Assembly (NCBI GenBank): GCA_031177985.1
Contig: JAPSJW010000001.1
Location: 682,001-746,000 of the forward strand
Reading direction: 5' to 3'
Length of the DNA stretch: 64,000 bases
Source: Microbacteriaceae bacterium
Lineage (GTDB): Bacteria; Actinomycetota; Actinomycetes; Actinomycetales; Microbacteriaceae
The position numbers and the translations under genes are program-made. The notes beneath the pieces were generated by a model that did no database searches, had not been told where the DNA came from, and worked only from the letters and a program-made list of their open reading frames with translations. Positions 54,089-63,531 of the stretch are shown piece by piece. The stretch's first letter is position 1. Every line of letters starts with the position of its first letter.

Positions 54089-54327
54089 ACCGCGTCCTCG
54101 GCCGCCTCGTCCGAGCGCTCCTCGGGCCGGTTGCGGCGCGCGGCGAGGTCCTCGACCATGCGGCGGCGCAGGTCGCCGAAGAAGATGTAGGAGACGCAGA
54201 GGCCGACGACGGCGGCGATCACGGCCGACACCCACAGCGGGATGGCGGGGGTGAGGAACGCGAGCAGCGCGAGCGCGGCGGCGAACACCCCGAGACGGAT
54301 GAGGGTGTAGGTCAGCCAGGGTCGCAC
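54085..54327 (-). CDS. DUF4229 protein
   Basis: 80 residues: two helices (LTYTLIRLGVFAAALALLAFL; LWVSAVIAAVVGLCVSYIFF) and a charged tail (LRRRMVEDLAARRNRPEERS), matching DUF4229, a small actinobacterial membrane family often near menaquinone genes. TAGAAT at 54334-54339 (minus) is 6 nt before the GTG. Convergent overlap of 4 nt with the phosphotransferase gene. Confidence 0.88.
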   Translation of the reverse strand: MRPWLTYTLIRLGVFAAALALLAFLTPAIPLWVSAVIAAVVGLCVSYIFFGDLRRRMVEDLAARRNRPEERSDEAAEDAV

Positions 54328-54385
54328 CCGGAGATTCTATGGTCCGGCTTGCGGAGAGACTCCCAGCAGAGGCGACGCGACTCGC

Positions 54386-54416
54386 TTGACCTCAACCGGA
54401 GTTGAGGTCGTACCGT
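54386..54416 (+). promoter_or_regulatory. MerR/SoxR-type promoter of the MFS gene
   Basis: A -35 TTGACC (54386-54391) and -10 TACCGT (54411-54416) with a 19-bp spacer; a perfect 9-bp-arm dyad GACCTCAAC-CGGA-GTTGAGGTC (54388-54409) fills the spacer. The arms are close to the SoxR-like CCTCAA/TTGAGG pattern. No MerR gene is adjacent, so the activator must be encoded elsewhere or be the one at 13969. Confidence 0.8.
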
Positions 54417-54423
54417 CGACGGC

Positions 54424-55818
54424 ATGACGACGACGACCCGCGCCGGATACCCGGCGCTGACGGCGGGCATGATCGCCCTCGCCACCCTCGGCGCCTTCGA
54501 GGCGCTGGCCGTCACGACCGCGATGCCGAGTGTCGCGCGCGAACTCGACGGGCTCGCGCTGTACGCCATCGCGTTCGCCGCCCCGCTCGCCAGCGGCGTC
54601 GTCGGCATGGTGCTCGCCGGCAACTGGGCTGACCGCTCGGGGCCGCGCACGCCGCTGCTGGTCACCGTCGCGGTGTTCCTCGTCAGCCTGCTGATCTCCG
54701 GTGCAGCGCCCGACATGGTCGTGTTCGTGCTCGGCCGCGTGCTGCAGGGCGTCGGCGCAGGCGGCATGGTCGTCGCGATGTACGTCGTCGTGGGTCGGGC
54801 CTATGCGCCCGAGACGCACTCGCGCATCTTCGCCTGGTTCGCCGCCGCCTGGGTCGTGCCTTCCCTCGTCGGACCTCTCGTCGCGGGCCTCGTCACCGAG
54901 GCGTTCGGCTGGCGGTGGGTGTTCCTCGGCGTGGCGGCGCTCGTCCTCCCCGCGTCGGCCCTCCTGGTGCCTGGGCTCCGGATGCCGCAGCTCGGCCGTG
55001 CACCCGAGGGTGAACGGCATCCTTGGCATCTGCGCCGTATCGCGACAGGGATCGCCGCCGCCGTCGTTGTGCTCGCGATGCATGTCGTCGCCGGGTCTGC
55101 GGAGACCCTGGAGCCCACGCTGCTGTGGGGCGCCGTGCTCCTCGGCACCGTCGCAGCGGTGGCCGCGGTGCGTCCGCTCGTGCCGCAGGGCACCCTCACG
55201 TCGAGGCCAGGGCTGCCCTCCGCGGTGAGCGTGCGGGGTCTCGTCGGGGCGGGCTACCTCGCCGCCGAGGCCTACCTGCCCCTGCTGCTGTCGGAGCGCT
55301 ACGGGTTCACCGCCTCCCAGGCCGGCCTCGTGCTCACCATGGCTGCGCTGCTCTGGGCCTCCACGGCGTGGATCCAGGGCCGGTTCGACGGGGCTGAGCG
55401 CGACCGCGTGCTCATCCGCGTCGGCACCGTGCTGCTCACCGCCGCCATCGCTTCGGTGCTCGCCGTGATCGTCCTGGCGCTTCCCCCTGCGCTGCTGATC
55501 GGCGCGTGGGCGTTCGCCGGTGCGGGAATGGGGCTGATGTACTCGCGGTTCGCGGTCGTCACCCTGCGCCTGTCGCCGGAGCGGGATCAGGGCTTCAACT
55601 CGGCGGCCGGGCAGATCGCCGAGTACTCGGGCATCGCGGTGCTGCTCGCGACGGTCGGCTCGCTGTTCCTCGTGCTGCAGCCGCTTGGCGTCCTGGCCTT
55701 CGCGGCGGCGCTCTCCGTGCCGCTCGCCGCGTCGGTGCTCGCGGCACTGCTGGCGGGCAGGGTGCAGCCGAAGGCGCAGCTGCCGACCGAGACCCGGGAG
55801 CTGCCGGTCCCGGTCTGA
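54424..55818 (+). CDS. MFS transporter (efflux type)
   Basis: 464 residues, about 14 hydrophobic segments, EmrB/QacA-like: TTAMPSVARELDGLALYAIAF, GNWADRSGPRTPLLVTVAVF (loop motif A) and VLGRVLQGVGAGGMVVAMYVVVGRAY (motif B/C area). Likely a proton-driven drug exporter. It starts 7 nt after the -10 of a MerR-type promoter, so it should be induced by a ligand through a MerR-family activator. Confidence 0.92.
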   Translation: MTTTTRAGYPALTAGMIALATLGAFEALAVTTAMPSVARELDGLALYAIAFAAPLASGVVGMVLAGNWADRSGPRTPLLVTVAVFLVSLLISGAAPDMVVFVLGRVLQGVGAGGMVVAMYVVVGRAYAPETHSRIFAWFAAAWVVPSLVGPLVAGLVTEAFGWRWVFLGVAALVLPASALLVPGLRMPQLGRAPEGERHPWHLRRIATGIAAAVVVLAMHVVAGSAETLEPTLLWGAVLLGTVAAVAAVRPLVPQGTLTSRPGLPSAVSVRGLVGAGYLAAEAYLPLLLSERYGFTASQAGLVLTMAALLWASTAWIQGRFDGAERDRVLIRVGTVLLTAAIASVLAVIVLALPPALLIGAWAFAGAGMGLMYSRFAVVTLRLSPERDQGFNSAAGQIAEYSGIAVLLATVGSLFLVLQPLGVLAFAAALSVPLAASVLAALLAGRVQPKAQLPTETRELPVPV

Positions 55819-55833
55819 GCACCGCGTTGGCGC

Positions 55834-55868
55834 CGCCTGAGCGTCCGCCGCAAGCCGACGCTCAGGCG
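55834..55868 (+). terminator. hairpin terminator after the MFS gene
   Basis: A perfect 12-bp stem CGCCTGAGCGTC / GACGCTCAGGCG with an 11-nt loop, 15 nt after the MFS stop and just upstream of the TACTCT -10 box of the next gene. No T run. Confidence 0.7.
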
Positions 55869-55887
55869 CGCACAGTACTCTTTCCGC

Positions 55888-56232
55888 ATGCCACGTGTGC
55901 TGATCGTCGTCGCCGTAGTCGTCGTCGCGTTCAGCGTCTTCACGCTCATCGATCTGCTCATGACGGATCGCTCGCGCGTGCGGGCGCTCAACAAGCCGCT
56001 CTGGGCGCTCATCGTCGTGCTGCTCCCAGCCATCGGCGGCATCCTCTGGCTCTGGCTCGGCAAGGACCGCCGAACCAGCAGCGGCGGATCCCGTCGCACC
56101 GTCGCCCCGGATGACGACCCCAGCTTCCTGCAGAACATCGCCCGCGACCGCGAGCAGGAGGAGCGCATCCGCCGACTGGAGCAGGAGCTGGCCGACCTCG
56201 ACGATGACCCCAACAAGAACCCCAAGGACTGA
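55888..56232 (+). CDS. PLD nuclease N-terminal-domain membrane protein
   Basis: 114 residues: two helices ([43 protein letters not shown]) in the PLDc_N arrangement, then a basic linker and a coiled-coil tail ([20 protein letters not shown]). The catalytic PLD domain is absent. This family commonly sits next to menaquinone genes in Actinobacteria; function unknown. TACTCT at 55876-55881 is 6 nt before the ATG. Overlaps menD by 29 nt. Confidence 0.88.
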   Translation: MPRVLIVVAVVVVAFSVFTLIDLLMTDRSRVRALNKPLWALIVVLLPAIGGILWLWLGKDRRTSSGGSRRTVAPDDDPSFLQNIARDREQEERIRRLEQELADLDDDPNKNPKD

Positions 56233-57949
56233 GTCGCCCGCGACCGACTTCTCGGTCGCCCTGCTCGATGAGCTCGTGACCCTCGGGGTTCGCGACCTCG
56301 TGCTCGCTCCAGGCTCCCGATCGCAGGCCCTCGCGCTCGCCGCCGCGGAGTTCGCGCGGCTGGGCGAGCTGCGTCTGCACGTGCGCTTCGACGAGCGCGT
56401 CGCCGGCTTCCTGGCCCTCGGGCTCGCGATCGAGACGGATGCGCCGGTGCCGATCGTCACGACCTCCGGCACGGCGGTCGCGAACCTCCACCCCGCGGTG
56501 CTCGAAGCTCACCACTCGGGTGTGCCGCTCATCGTGCTCTCGGCCGACCGGCCCGAGGAGCTGCGCGGGATCGGCGCGAACCAGACGACCGTGCAGCCGG
56601 GCATCTTCGCGGGCGCGGTGCGCCGGGAGTGGGACGTGCCCGCGCCGACGGACGCCTCCGCCGCGCCCGCCCTCGCCCGCGAGGTCGTCGCGGCCGCGGC
56701 GCGCGGCCCCGTGCACGTGAACCTGCAGTTCCGGGAGCCGCTGTCGGCCGCGTTCCAGCTGGCGCCCCGCCCGGCGCCGCCGGCGGAGAGCTGGCTGCCT
56801 CACGACCTGGACCCCTCTCCCACCACGACACGCCGCGCAGGGGACGACACGCCGCGCCCGCCGGCCGCGTCTCGTCCCGCAGACGGCGTGTCGCCGGGCT
56901 CGTCAGCTGGCGTGCTGGAGCTGCGACCGGAACCCGGCACCATCGTCGTCGCCGGAACCGGCGCAGGGGAGCGGGCGGAGGAGGTCGCGCGGCAGCTCGG
57001 TGCCCCGCTGCTCGCCGAGGTGACGTCGGGCGCCCACTTCGGCCCCAACCTCGTCGTCGCCTACCGGGAGCTGCTCGGCACCGGCAACTTCGGCGACCGG
57101 GTCTCGCGGGTCGTCGTCTTCGGTCATCCCACGCTCAGCCGCGAGGTTCCCGCCGTGATCCAGCGGCGAGGCGTGCAGACGATCGTCGTGCGGGGCCCCG
57201 GCGTCGAGGACTACAACCCCGGGCACGCCGTCACGCGGTTCGCCGACGCGGTCGCCGTCGTCGAGGGAGCCGTCGACCGCGCCTGGCCCGGTCGCTGGGT
57301 CGCCGCATCGCGCGCGCTCCTCGAGCCCGAAGTGCGCGACTCGCGCGAACTAAGCCCCTCCCAGTACGCACGGGCGCAGATGCAGGCCCTCCGCGAGCCG
57401 GTGACCAGACGGATGCTCGCCGAGGCAGCGTGGAACAGCACCTGGCCGCACGACCGGCTGGTGCTCGGGGCCAGCCGTCTCATCCGGGAGGTCGACCGGG
57501 TGGCCCAGGGCAAGCGGATCAGGGTGCATGCCAACCGGGGGCTCGCGGGCATCGACGGCACGGTGTCGACCGCCCTCGGCATCGCCCTCTCGAGCCAGGC
57601 CCGCACCGGCCGCGAGTCGGCCGGCACGACCCGCGTGCTGCTCGGGGACCTCGCGCTGCTGCACGACTCGGGCGCCCTCGCGCTGCCCCCGGGGGAGCCG
57701 AGGCCGCGCATCCAGGTCATCGTCGGCAACGACCGAGGAGGCACGATCTTCGACGGACTCGAGGTCGCCGCAACGGCGGAGCGCGAGGCGTTCGACCGCG
57801 TCATGCTCACCCCGCACGAGGTCGACCTCGCCGCGCTCGCCGCCGCCTACGGCTGGGCGCACGTGCTGGTCACCAACCGCGGTGAACTCGATCAGGCGCT
57901 CACCGCGCCGACGGGCCCGACGATCGTCGAGGTGCCGCTCCCGCGGTGA
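56204..57949 (+). CDS. menD: SEPHCHC synthase (menaquinone biosynthesis MenD)
   Basis: 581 residues, thiamine-diphosphate enzyme joining 2-oxoglutarate to isochorismate. PYR domain (20-190, [45 protein letters not shown]), middle domain (240-380), PP domain with [28 protein letters not shown] and [12 protein letters not shown]. The linker between PYR and middle domains (about 205-232, [14 protein letters not shown]...) is unusually long and is encoded by a dispersed DNA repeat. ATG 56204, inside the previous gene, is the only reasonable start. Confidence 0.93.
   Translation: MTPTRTPRTESPATDFSVALLDELVTLGVRDLVLAPGSRSQALALAAAEFARLGELRLHVRFDERVAGFLALGLAIETDAPVPIVTTSGTAVANLHPAVLEAHHSGVPLIVLSADRPEELRGIGANQTTVQPGIFAGAVRREWDVPAPTDASAAPALAREVVAAAARGPVHVNLQFREPLSAAFQLAPRPAPPAESWLPHDLDPSPTTTRRAGDDTPRPPAASRPADGVSPGSSAGVLELRPEPGTIVVAGTGAGERAEEVARQLGAPLLAEVTSGAHFGPNLVVAYRELLGTGNFGDRVSRVVVFGHPTLSREVPAVIQRRGVQTIVVRGPGVEDYNPGHAVTRFADAVAVVEGAVDRAWPGRWVAASRALLEPEVRDSRELSPSQYARAQMQALREPVTRRMLAEAAWNSTWPHDRLVLGASRLIREVDRVAQGKRIRVHANRGLAGIDGTVSTALGIALSSQARTGRESAGTTRVLLGDLALLHDSGALALPPGEPRPRIQVIVGNDRGGTIFDGLEVAATAEREAFDRVMLTPHEVDLAALAAAYGWAHVLVTNRGELDQALTAPTGPTIVEVPLPR
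56828..56893 (-). repeat. dispersed palindromic repeat, copy B, inside menD
   Basis: Inverted copy of 15543-15608 (55/66 identical; 33-nt core 56848-56880 with one difference). Ends are the 8-bp inverted repeat ACACGCCG / CGGCGTGT. The left part also shows a 14-nt direct repeat (56825-56838 and 56844-56857). It keeps the menD frame open and adds Arg/Pro/Ala-rich residues to a linker. Confidence 0.8.
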
Positions 57950-57967
57950 CGCTATCCCGTCACCAAC

Positions 57968-58040
57968 GACGAATCGGCGCTTCGTCAACAACGCGGCGCG
58001 ATGGCAGGCGGATCTCCCGACGATTCGGCGATTCGTCGGG
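57968..58040. repeat. two related palindromes between menD and SDR gene
   Basis: GACGAA...TTCGTC (57968-57986) and CCCGACGA...TCGTCGGG (58016-58040) share the GACGAATCGGCG-like sequence, as if one unit were duplicated. They lie between convergent genes, where terminators are expected. Confidence 0.55.
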
Positions 58041-58067
58041 AAACCGCCTCGTGGGGCACGCCGTGCG

Positions 58068-58910
58068 CTACAGGATCGGCTTGCCGCCCGTCACAGCGAC
58101 ACGGGCGCCCGAGACGTAGCTGCCGTCGTCCGACGCGAGCAGCACGTAGACCGGCGCGAGCTCGGCGGGCTGCGCGGCGCGTCCCATCGGCACCTGTTCG
58201 CCGAAGCTCGCGACCTTGTCCTCGGGCATCGTCGCGGGGATGAGCGGCGTCCACACCGGGCCAGGGGCGACGCTGTTCGCGCGGATGCCCTTCTCGGCGA
58301 GCAGCTGTGCGAGCGACGCCGTCATGTTGGCGATCGCCGCCTTCGTGGCGGCGTAGGGCAGCAGGGTCGGCGACGGCATGTCGGAGTTCACCGACGACGA
58401 GCCGATGATCGAGCCGCCCTCCTTCATGTGCGGCAGCGCCGCCTTCGTCAGGTGGAAGAACGCGCTCAGGTTGATCGCGATCGTCTTGTCCCACTCCTCG
58501 TCGGTGATCTCCTCGAGAGTCGGGTGGTCCATCTGGAACGCGGCGTTGCTCACGAGCACGTCGACTCGGCCGAACTCGTCGACCGTCTTCTGGATGATCT
58601 CCCGGCAGTGCGCCGGGTCAGCCAGGTCGCCCGAGATGAGCACGCACTTGCGGCCGGCCTGCTCGACCCAGTGCTTCGTCTCGGCGGCGTCCTCGTGCTC
58701 GTTCAGGTAGCTGACCACGACATCCGCGCCCTCTCGGGCGTAGGCGATGGCGACGGCCTTGCCGATGCCGCTGTCGCCGCCGGTGATGACGGCGACCTTG
58801 CCTTCCAGCTTGCCGGAGCCCGTGTAGCTCTCCTCGCCGTGATCGGGCTTCGGCGTCATCTCCTGCTCGCTGCCCGGGGGCTCCTGCTGCTGTGCCGGCT
58901 GATTCGTCAT
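58068..58910 (-). CDS. SDR-family oxidoreductase (YghA-like)
   Basis: 280 residues. Extended polar N-terminus (about 1-38, QPAQQQEPPGSEQEM), Rossmann motif TGGDSGIGKAVAIAYA, VSNAAFQMDHPTLEE, catalytic Ser in IIGSSSVNS and YAATKAAI, C-terminus SYVSGARVAVTGGKPIL. The long tail and ends are those of the general-stress YghA/YdaD group (glucose dehydrogenase-like SDRs). ATG 58910 follows AGGAGG. Divergent from ppk2. Confidence 0.93.
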   Translation of the reverse strand: MTNQPAQQQEPPGSEQEMTPKPDHGEESYTGSGKLEGKVAVITGGDSGIGKAVAIAYAREGADVVVSYLNEHEDAAETKHWVEQAGRKCVLISGDLADPAHCREIIQKTVDEFGRVDVLVSNAAFQMDHPTLEEITDEEWDKTIAINLSAFFHLTKAALPHMKEGGSIIGSSSVNSDMPSPTLLPYAATKAAIANMTASLAQLLAEKGIRANSVAPGPVWTPLIPATMPEDKVASFGEQVPMGRAAQPAELAPVYVLLASDDGSYVSGARVAVTGGKPIL

Positions 58911-59011
58911 CCGTTCCTCCTCAGGGATTCGGTCCTCCTTCGATGCAAGGCGGGATGAGCGGATGCCTCAACCGGGTTGACAGCGCCCGCGCGGCTGGAC
59001 ACGGTGAGGGA

Positions 59012-59842
59012 ATGGAAGCACCGACGCCGGCCGACCCGTCCACGTTCTCGATCGCCGCAGTGGAGCCGGCGTCGACGCCAGGGTTCGAGGGCGACAAGGC
59101 GGCCGGCGAGGCGCTGCTGAAGACGGAGCGCAAGGAGCTCGGCGACCTGCAGGAGAAGCTCTGGGCCGAGAGTCGGTTCGGCGGCCGCAAGCGGGTGCTG
59201 CTCGTCGTGCAGGCCATGGACACGGCGGGCAAGGGCGGCATCCTGCGCCACGTCATCGGAGGGGTCGATCCGCAGGGCATCAGCATCGCGGCATTCAAGA
59301 AGCCGACCGACGAGGAGTTGAAGCACCACTTCCTGTGGCGGGTGGAGCAGCGGCTCCCGGAGCCGGGCATGATCGGCGTCTTCGACCGCTCGCACTACGA
59401 GGACGTGCTCATCGGGCGGGTGCGCAAGCTCGCGCCGGAGGACGAGATCGAGCGGCGCTACGACGAGATCGCCGAGTTCGAGCGGCGCATCGTCGACGAC
59501 GGGGTGACGCTGCGCAAGGTCATGCTGCACATCAGCCAGGACGAGCAGAAGGAGCGGCTGCTCGAGCGCATCGACCGGCCCGACAAGCACTGGAAGTACA
59601 ACCCCGGCGACCTCGAGGAGAGGGCGCTCTGGCAGGACTACCAGACCGCCTACCAGGTCGCCATCGAGCGCACCTCGACGGATGCCGCGCCGTGGTTCGT
59701 CGTGCCCGCCGACCGCAAGTGGTACGCGCGCCTCGCGGTGCAGCGCATCCTGCTCGAGGCGCTGCGCGGACTGGACCTCGCCTGGCCGGAGCCAGAGGGC
59801 GTGGACTGGGATCGCGAGCGTCAGGCACTGCTCGCGACCTGA
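59012..59842 (+). CDS. polyphosphate kinase 2 family protein
   Basis: 276 residues. P-loop kinase: Walker A VVQAMDTAGKGGILRHV (about 63-80), FDRSHYEDVLIGRV (Walker B and lid region), and HISQDEQKERLLERIDRPDKHWKYNPGD. Members move phosphate between polyphosphate and nucleotides; the short class III-like form often makes ADP/ATP from AMP/ADP using polyP. The upstream frame is antisense to the SDR gene. GAGGG at 59006-59010 precedes the ATG. Confidence 0.93.
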   Translation: MEAPTPADPSTFSIAAVEPASTPGFEGDKAAGEALLKTERKELGDLQEKLWAESRFGGRKRVLLVVQAMDTAGKGGILRHVIGGVDPQGISIAAFKKPTDEELKHHFLWRVEQRLPEPGMIGVFDRSHYEDVLIGRVRKLAPEDEIERRYDEIAEFERRIVDDGVTLRKVMLHISQDEQKERLLERIDRPDKHWKYNPGDLEERALWQDYQTAYQVAIERTSTDAAPWFVVPADRKWYARLAVQRILLEALRGLDLAWPEPEGVDWDRERQALLAT

Positions 59843-59880
59843 ATCGCGCCAGGAGGGGCTGGTGCTCTCCCGTCTTCACC

Positions 59881-59897
59881 GTTAGGTTAACGCTAAC
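59881..59897 (+). promoter_or_regulatory. LacI-type operator before GH43 gene
   Basis: GTTAGGTTAACGCTAAC contains GTTAG...CTAAC arms and the inner GTTAACGCTAAC, close to the GTTA-nCGn-TAAC palindromes bound by LacI-family sugar regulators. It lies 43 nt upstream of the glycan hydrolase ATG; no LacI gene is in the window. Confidence 0.65.
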
Positions 59898-59939
59898 AAC
59901 GAGCCGCTCGTGGTTCGTCTCACCCAATGGAGAGTGAAG

Positions 59940-62900
59940 ATGCGACTGTCCTTCCGTCGTAGCGGACGCGTCGCCGTCGGCGCCGCCGTGGCCGCGATGA
60001 TCGTAGGAGTCGGCGCGACCAGCGCCCACGCCGAGGTGCCGGAGGCGGGCCTCGTCGCCGAGTACCTGTTCGACGAGACCACCGGGTCCACCGTGCCCAA
60101 TACGGCACCCGGTGCCACGCTCGGGGCGGCGACAGTGCGCAACGTGCAGGCCGCTGACTGGACGGGCTCCGCGCTGACGTTGCGCGGTGGCGCCAAAACC
60201 TCCACCGGCAACTGGGTGGAGCTCCCCGACAACGTGCTCACCGGAAAGCCGGCCGCGACGGTCGTCGCGGAGGTGAAGGCGTCGGCAGCGATGCTGAACA
60301 CCTTCCACTTCCTCTGGAACATCGGCAACGAGTCGTCGGCCACCGAGTACTTCTTCGCCTCGCTCAACTGCGGCTCCGGCCGCTCACCGCTGATCGGGCT
60401 GAAGTCCGGCGGCGTCGAGCGCCTCGTGCAGTCGGGCTCCTGCGGCGTCACGGCCAACCAATGGGTCAATGTCGCCTCCGTCGTCGAGAACGGCGTCGCC
60501 TCGCTGTACCTCGACGGCGTGCGCGTCGCGCAGGGCCAGGTCGGCTTCACGCCCGGGAGCGTCGTGGACCAGTCGCTCAACACGATCGGTCGCGCGCCCT
60601 GGCCCGACCCGCTCTTCCAGGGCGCCATCGCCGCGTTCCGCGTCTACGACCGCGCCCTCACCGGGGACGAGGTCGCGGCGGTCTCTGCTGCCGACGCGCA
60701 GGTGCACGCCGCGGAGCTGCGGGCGCAGGCGCAGGCGGTGCTCGACGGCCTCGGCGTGACGGATGTCGTCACCTCGTCCGACATCGACCTCCCGACCGCG
60801 AACGGTCGCGTCACCTGGACCTCCAGCAACCCGTCGGTGGTTGCCGCCGACGGCACCGTGACCCCGCCGCTCGCCGGCCAGCCCGCGGTGGACGTCGAGC
60901 TCACCGCCACCGTCAGTATCCGCGGCATCAGCGCGAGCTCCACGATCACGGTGACCGTGGAGCCCTCGGACGAGACGGCGGAGGAGCGCATCGCCCGACT
61001 GGCCCAGCGTTTCGTGCTGCCTCCGGTCGTGGAATCCGGCGCGGCCGTGCCGGGGGCGCCCGACGGCACCACCGTCGAGATCGTCTCCGCGAGCGGCGGC
61101 GTACAGGTCGGCGACACGATCGTGTCGGCCTCCGATGAGCCCGTCGACAGCACGATCGAGGTGCGGGTGACGGATGCCGCCACCGGCGCCGCGACGACGC
61201 GCACCTTCCAGGTGCGGGTGCTTCCCGAGACCTCCACCACGCAGCTGCTCGCGTACAACCGCGTGCCGACCAGCGTGAGCGAGGCCAACAACGCCGACGT
61301 GGCGCTCAGCATGCACCTCGCCCTCGAGCAGGGCGAGGGCTGGACGCCGCTCAACGAGAACTACGGCATCTTCTTCCCGCGCACGTCGACCACGCCGCCG
61401 GCGAGTGGCACGACCGAGAGCATCATCCGCAGCCTGCGCAACCCGCACCTCTTCTATCTCGAGGACGGCGACTTCGGCATCGTCGCGACGCGCACTGCGC
61501 GCAACGGCGGATCCGACGGCACCCAGGCGTCGTCGATGCTCTTCGCGCGAAGCTCCGACCTGCTCAGCTACGAGGAGGTCGGCCTGGTGAATCTGGGCGT
61601 CACGAGCGGTGTCAACGACCCGGCCGTGGTGTTCGACACCGCCTCGGACCGCTACGTCGTGAGCTGGACGTCCGACGCGGGCGCCGCGCTGCACACGACC
61701 TTCGCCGATCTGACCGACCCCACCACCCGGGGACCCGTCGTGCGCGGCGCGGTCGCGGTCAACGCAGGGGTCACGGGAGCGGCCGTGCCGAACTACGCGA
61801 CCGGCAACGCCCTGCCGGTCACGGCAGAGGTCGTCGAGGCTCTCGAGGGCCGCTTCGGCCGCATCGTCAACACGGGGGTCGCACCGCTCGAGGGTGTGAC
61901 GGTCGAGGAGGGCGAGGAGATCACCGCCGATGCCCTGCCGGAGCGCGCGGAGCTCAGCTACGACGACGGCTCCACGGCCAGCCGGGTGATCGCCTGGGAC
62001 GCCGAGTCGCTCGCGGCGGTCGACACCTCCACGCCTGGAACGTACGAGGTCACCGGCCAGATCAAGCAGCCGCAGTACCCGACGCCGTTCGCGGACGAGC
62101 GCGCCGATCCTTCGATCTTCCGCTTCGACTACAACGGGCAGACGAAGTTCCTGATGATCGCGACGGAGGACCTCAACCTCAACCCGATCGATCCCGCGAA
62201 CGGCGCTCACATGCCGATCCGCGTGGCGGACCGCATCGAGGACCTGTCGGACGAGGCGCTCGATGCAGGGCGCAACGTGGAGGTGGACCTGCTGCGCGCG
62301 GGTGACACCGACGCCGAGGGCGGTGTGATGACGGGATGCTTCTGGGCGCCGGAGTTCCACGTGATCGACGGCAAGCTCTCGATCCTGTTCATGCCCTGCT
62401 ACAACGGCAGCAACGGCCGACCCGACATGTGGACCGGACGGGCCAGCATCATCCAGCTCAAGCAGGACGCGCAGGGCAACGACCTCGATCCCGCGGTCGC
62501 CGCGAACTGGACCAAGGCGCAGAAGGTGCTGCGGGCCGACGGATCGATCCTCAACCCGGTGCAGAACATCTCGCTCGACATGACGTACTTCGTCGACTCG
62601 GGCCAGTCGTACTACGCCTGGCAGCAGCTGGGGGCGATCTTCATCGCGAAGATGGATCCGTCGAACCCGACCCGCCTGACGTCGGCGCCGGTGCGCATCG
62701 CCGCCCCCGAGTACGCGTGGGACAACACCATCGCCGAGGGCCCGAACGTGCACGTGCGCGACGGCGTGCTCTACATGATCTACTCGGGCTCGACCGTGGG
62801 TGATACCTACACCACGGGTCTGCTCACCGCGACCGCGGGGGAGGGCGTCGACCTCACGAGCCCCGCTGCCTGGTCGAAGCTGAACTACCCCATCCAGAAG

Positions 62901-63446
62901 TCGGGGCTGTTCAACGGCGAGTGGCAGCTGGGCACCGGCCACGGCATGTGGTCGTACGACGAGGACGGCAATCTGCTCTACGTCTTCCACGCCCGCACGA
63001 GCGAGAACGGCCTCACCGGACGCGACACCTTCGTGCGCCGCGTGCACTGGGCCGCCGACGGCCTTCCGGTGTTCGACATGGAGGAGGACGAGGAGGTCGC
63101 GCCCGAGAACCGCACCGTCACCACGACGGTCACGGTGACGGCGTCGCCCGACCCGGCGCTCGACCTGACGGTCGCCGTCGCCTCCCGGTGCGTGTCGGGC
63201 AAGGTCGTGCAGACCGTCACGGTGACGAACGGAGAGGACGTGCCGGTCGCGCTCTCGACGACCTCGCCGTACGGCTCGAAGAGCACGGCGGCGCTCGCAG
63301 CGGGCAGGAGCGTGTCCTACGCGTTCACCACCCGACTCGGGTCGATCGAGGGAGGCGTCGTGCAGGTGGCGGGCACGGCGACCATCGGCGGCGAGACGGT
63401 GACGGATACCCACGATGCGGAGTTCTCGGCGGCGACCTGCCGCTGA
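59940..63446 (+). CDS. secreted LamG-Ig-GH43 glycan hydrolase
   Basis: 1168 residues. Signal peptide ending ATSAHA; LamG-like domain (about 35-225); Ig-like 'atrophied' Big domain (about 255-345); a second linker; split GH43 five-blade propeller (about 430-1050) interrupted at about 630-707 by a Big_4-like domain (VEEGEEITADALPERAELSYDDG). GH43 residues: Asp about 722 (RADPSIF), WAPE about 801, Glu about 932 (AEGPNV). The C-terminal ~115 residues are a beta domain without LPxTG. Target is probably an arabinan- or xylan-type polymer; specificity is not readable. ATG 59940 follows GGAGAG. Confidence 0.85.
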   Translation: MRLSFRRSGRVAVGAAVAAMIVGVGATSAHAEVPEAGLVAEYLFDETTGSTVPNTAPGATLGAATVRNVQAADWTGSALTLRGGAKTSTGNWVELPDNVLTGKPAATVVAEVKASAAMLNTFHFLWNIGNESSATEYFFASLNCGSGRSPLIGLKSGGVERLVQSGSCGVTANQWVNVASVVENGVASLYLDGVRVAQGQVGFTPGSVVDQSLNTIGRAPWPDPLFQGAIAAFRVYDRALTGDEVAAVSAADAQVHAAELRAQAQAVLDGLGVTDVVTSSDIDLPTANGRVTWTSSNPSVVAADGTVTPPLAGQPAVDVELTATVSIRGISASSTITVTVEPSDETAEERIARLAQRFVLPPVVESGAAVPGAPDGTTVEIVSASGGVQVGDTIVSASDEPVDSTIEVRVTDAATGAATTRTFQVRVLPETSTTQLLAYNRVPTSVSEANNADVALSMHLALEQGEGWTPLNENYGIFFPRTSTTPPASGTTESIIRSLRNPHLFYLEDGDFGIVATRTARNGGSDGTQASSMLFARSSDLLSYEEVGLVNLGVTSGVNDPAVVFDTASDRYVVSWTSDAGAALHTTFADLTDPTTRGPVVRGAVAVNAGVTGAAVPNYATGNALPVTAEVVEALEGRFGRIVNTGVAPLEGVTVEEGEEITADALPERAELSYDDGSTASRVIAWDAESLAAVDTSTPGTYEVTGQIKQPQYPTPFADERADPSIFRFDYNGQTKFLMIATEDLNLNPIDPANGAHMPIRVADRIEDLSDEALDAGRNVEVDLLRAGDTDAEGGVMTGCFWAPEFHVIDGKLSILFMPCYNGSNGRPDMWTGRASIIQLKQDAQGNDLDPAVAANWTKAQKVLRADGSILNPVQNISLDMTYFVDSGQSYYAWQQLGAIFIAKMDPSNPTRLTSAPVRIAAPEYAWDNTIAEGPNVHVRDGVLYMIYSGSTVGDTYTTGLLTATAGEGVDLTSPAAWSKLNYPIQKSGLFNGEWQLGTGHGMWSYDEDGNLLYVFHARTSENGLTGRDTFVRRVHWAADGLPVFDMEEDEEVAPENRTVTTTVTVTASPDPALDLTVAVASRCVSGKVVQTVTVTNGEDVPVALSTTSPYGSKSTAALAAGRSVSYAFTTRLGSIEGGVVQVAGTATIGGETVTDTHDAEFSAATCR

Positions 63447-63469
63447 CGAGCGACGCGAGAACCTGACGA

Positions 63470-63506
63470 CCAGTGGGACGGGCGGCGATGCTGCCCGTCC
63501 CACTGG
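63470..63506 (+). terminator. perfect 14-bp hairpin between the two LamG genes
   Basis: CCAGTGGGACGGGC (63470-63483) pairs exactly with 63493-63506 around a 9-nt loop. There is no T run. It is 24 nt after the GH43 stop and 25 nt before the next ATG, so it could terminate or only tune read-through into the paralogue. Confidence 0.75.
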
Positions 63507-63531
63507 CGTCTTCGATGAAGAAGGAGAAGGC

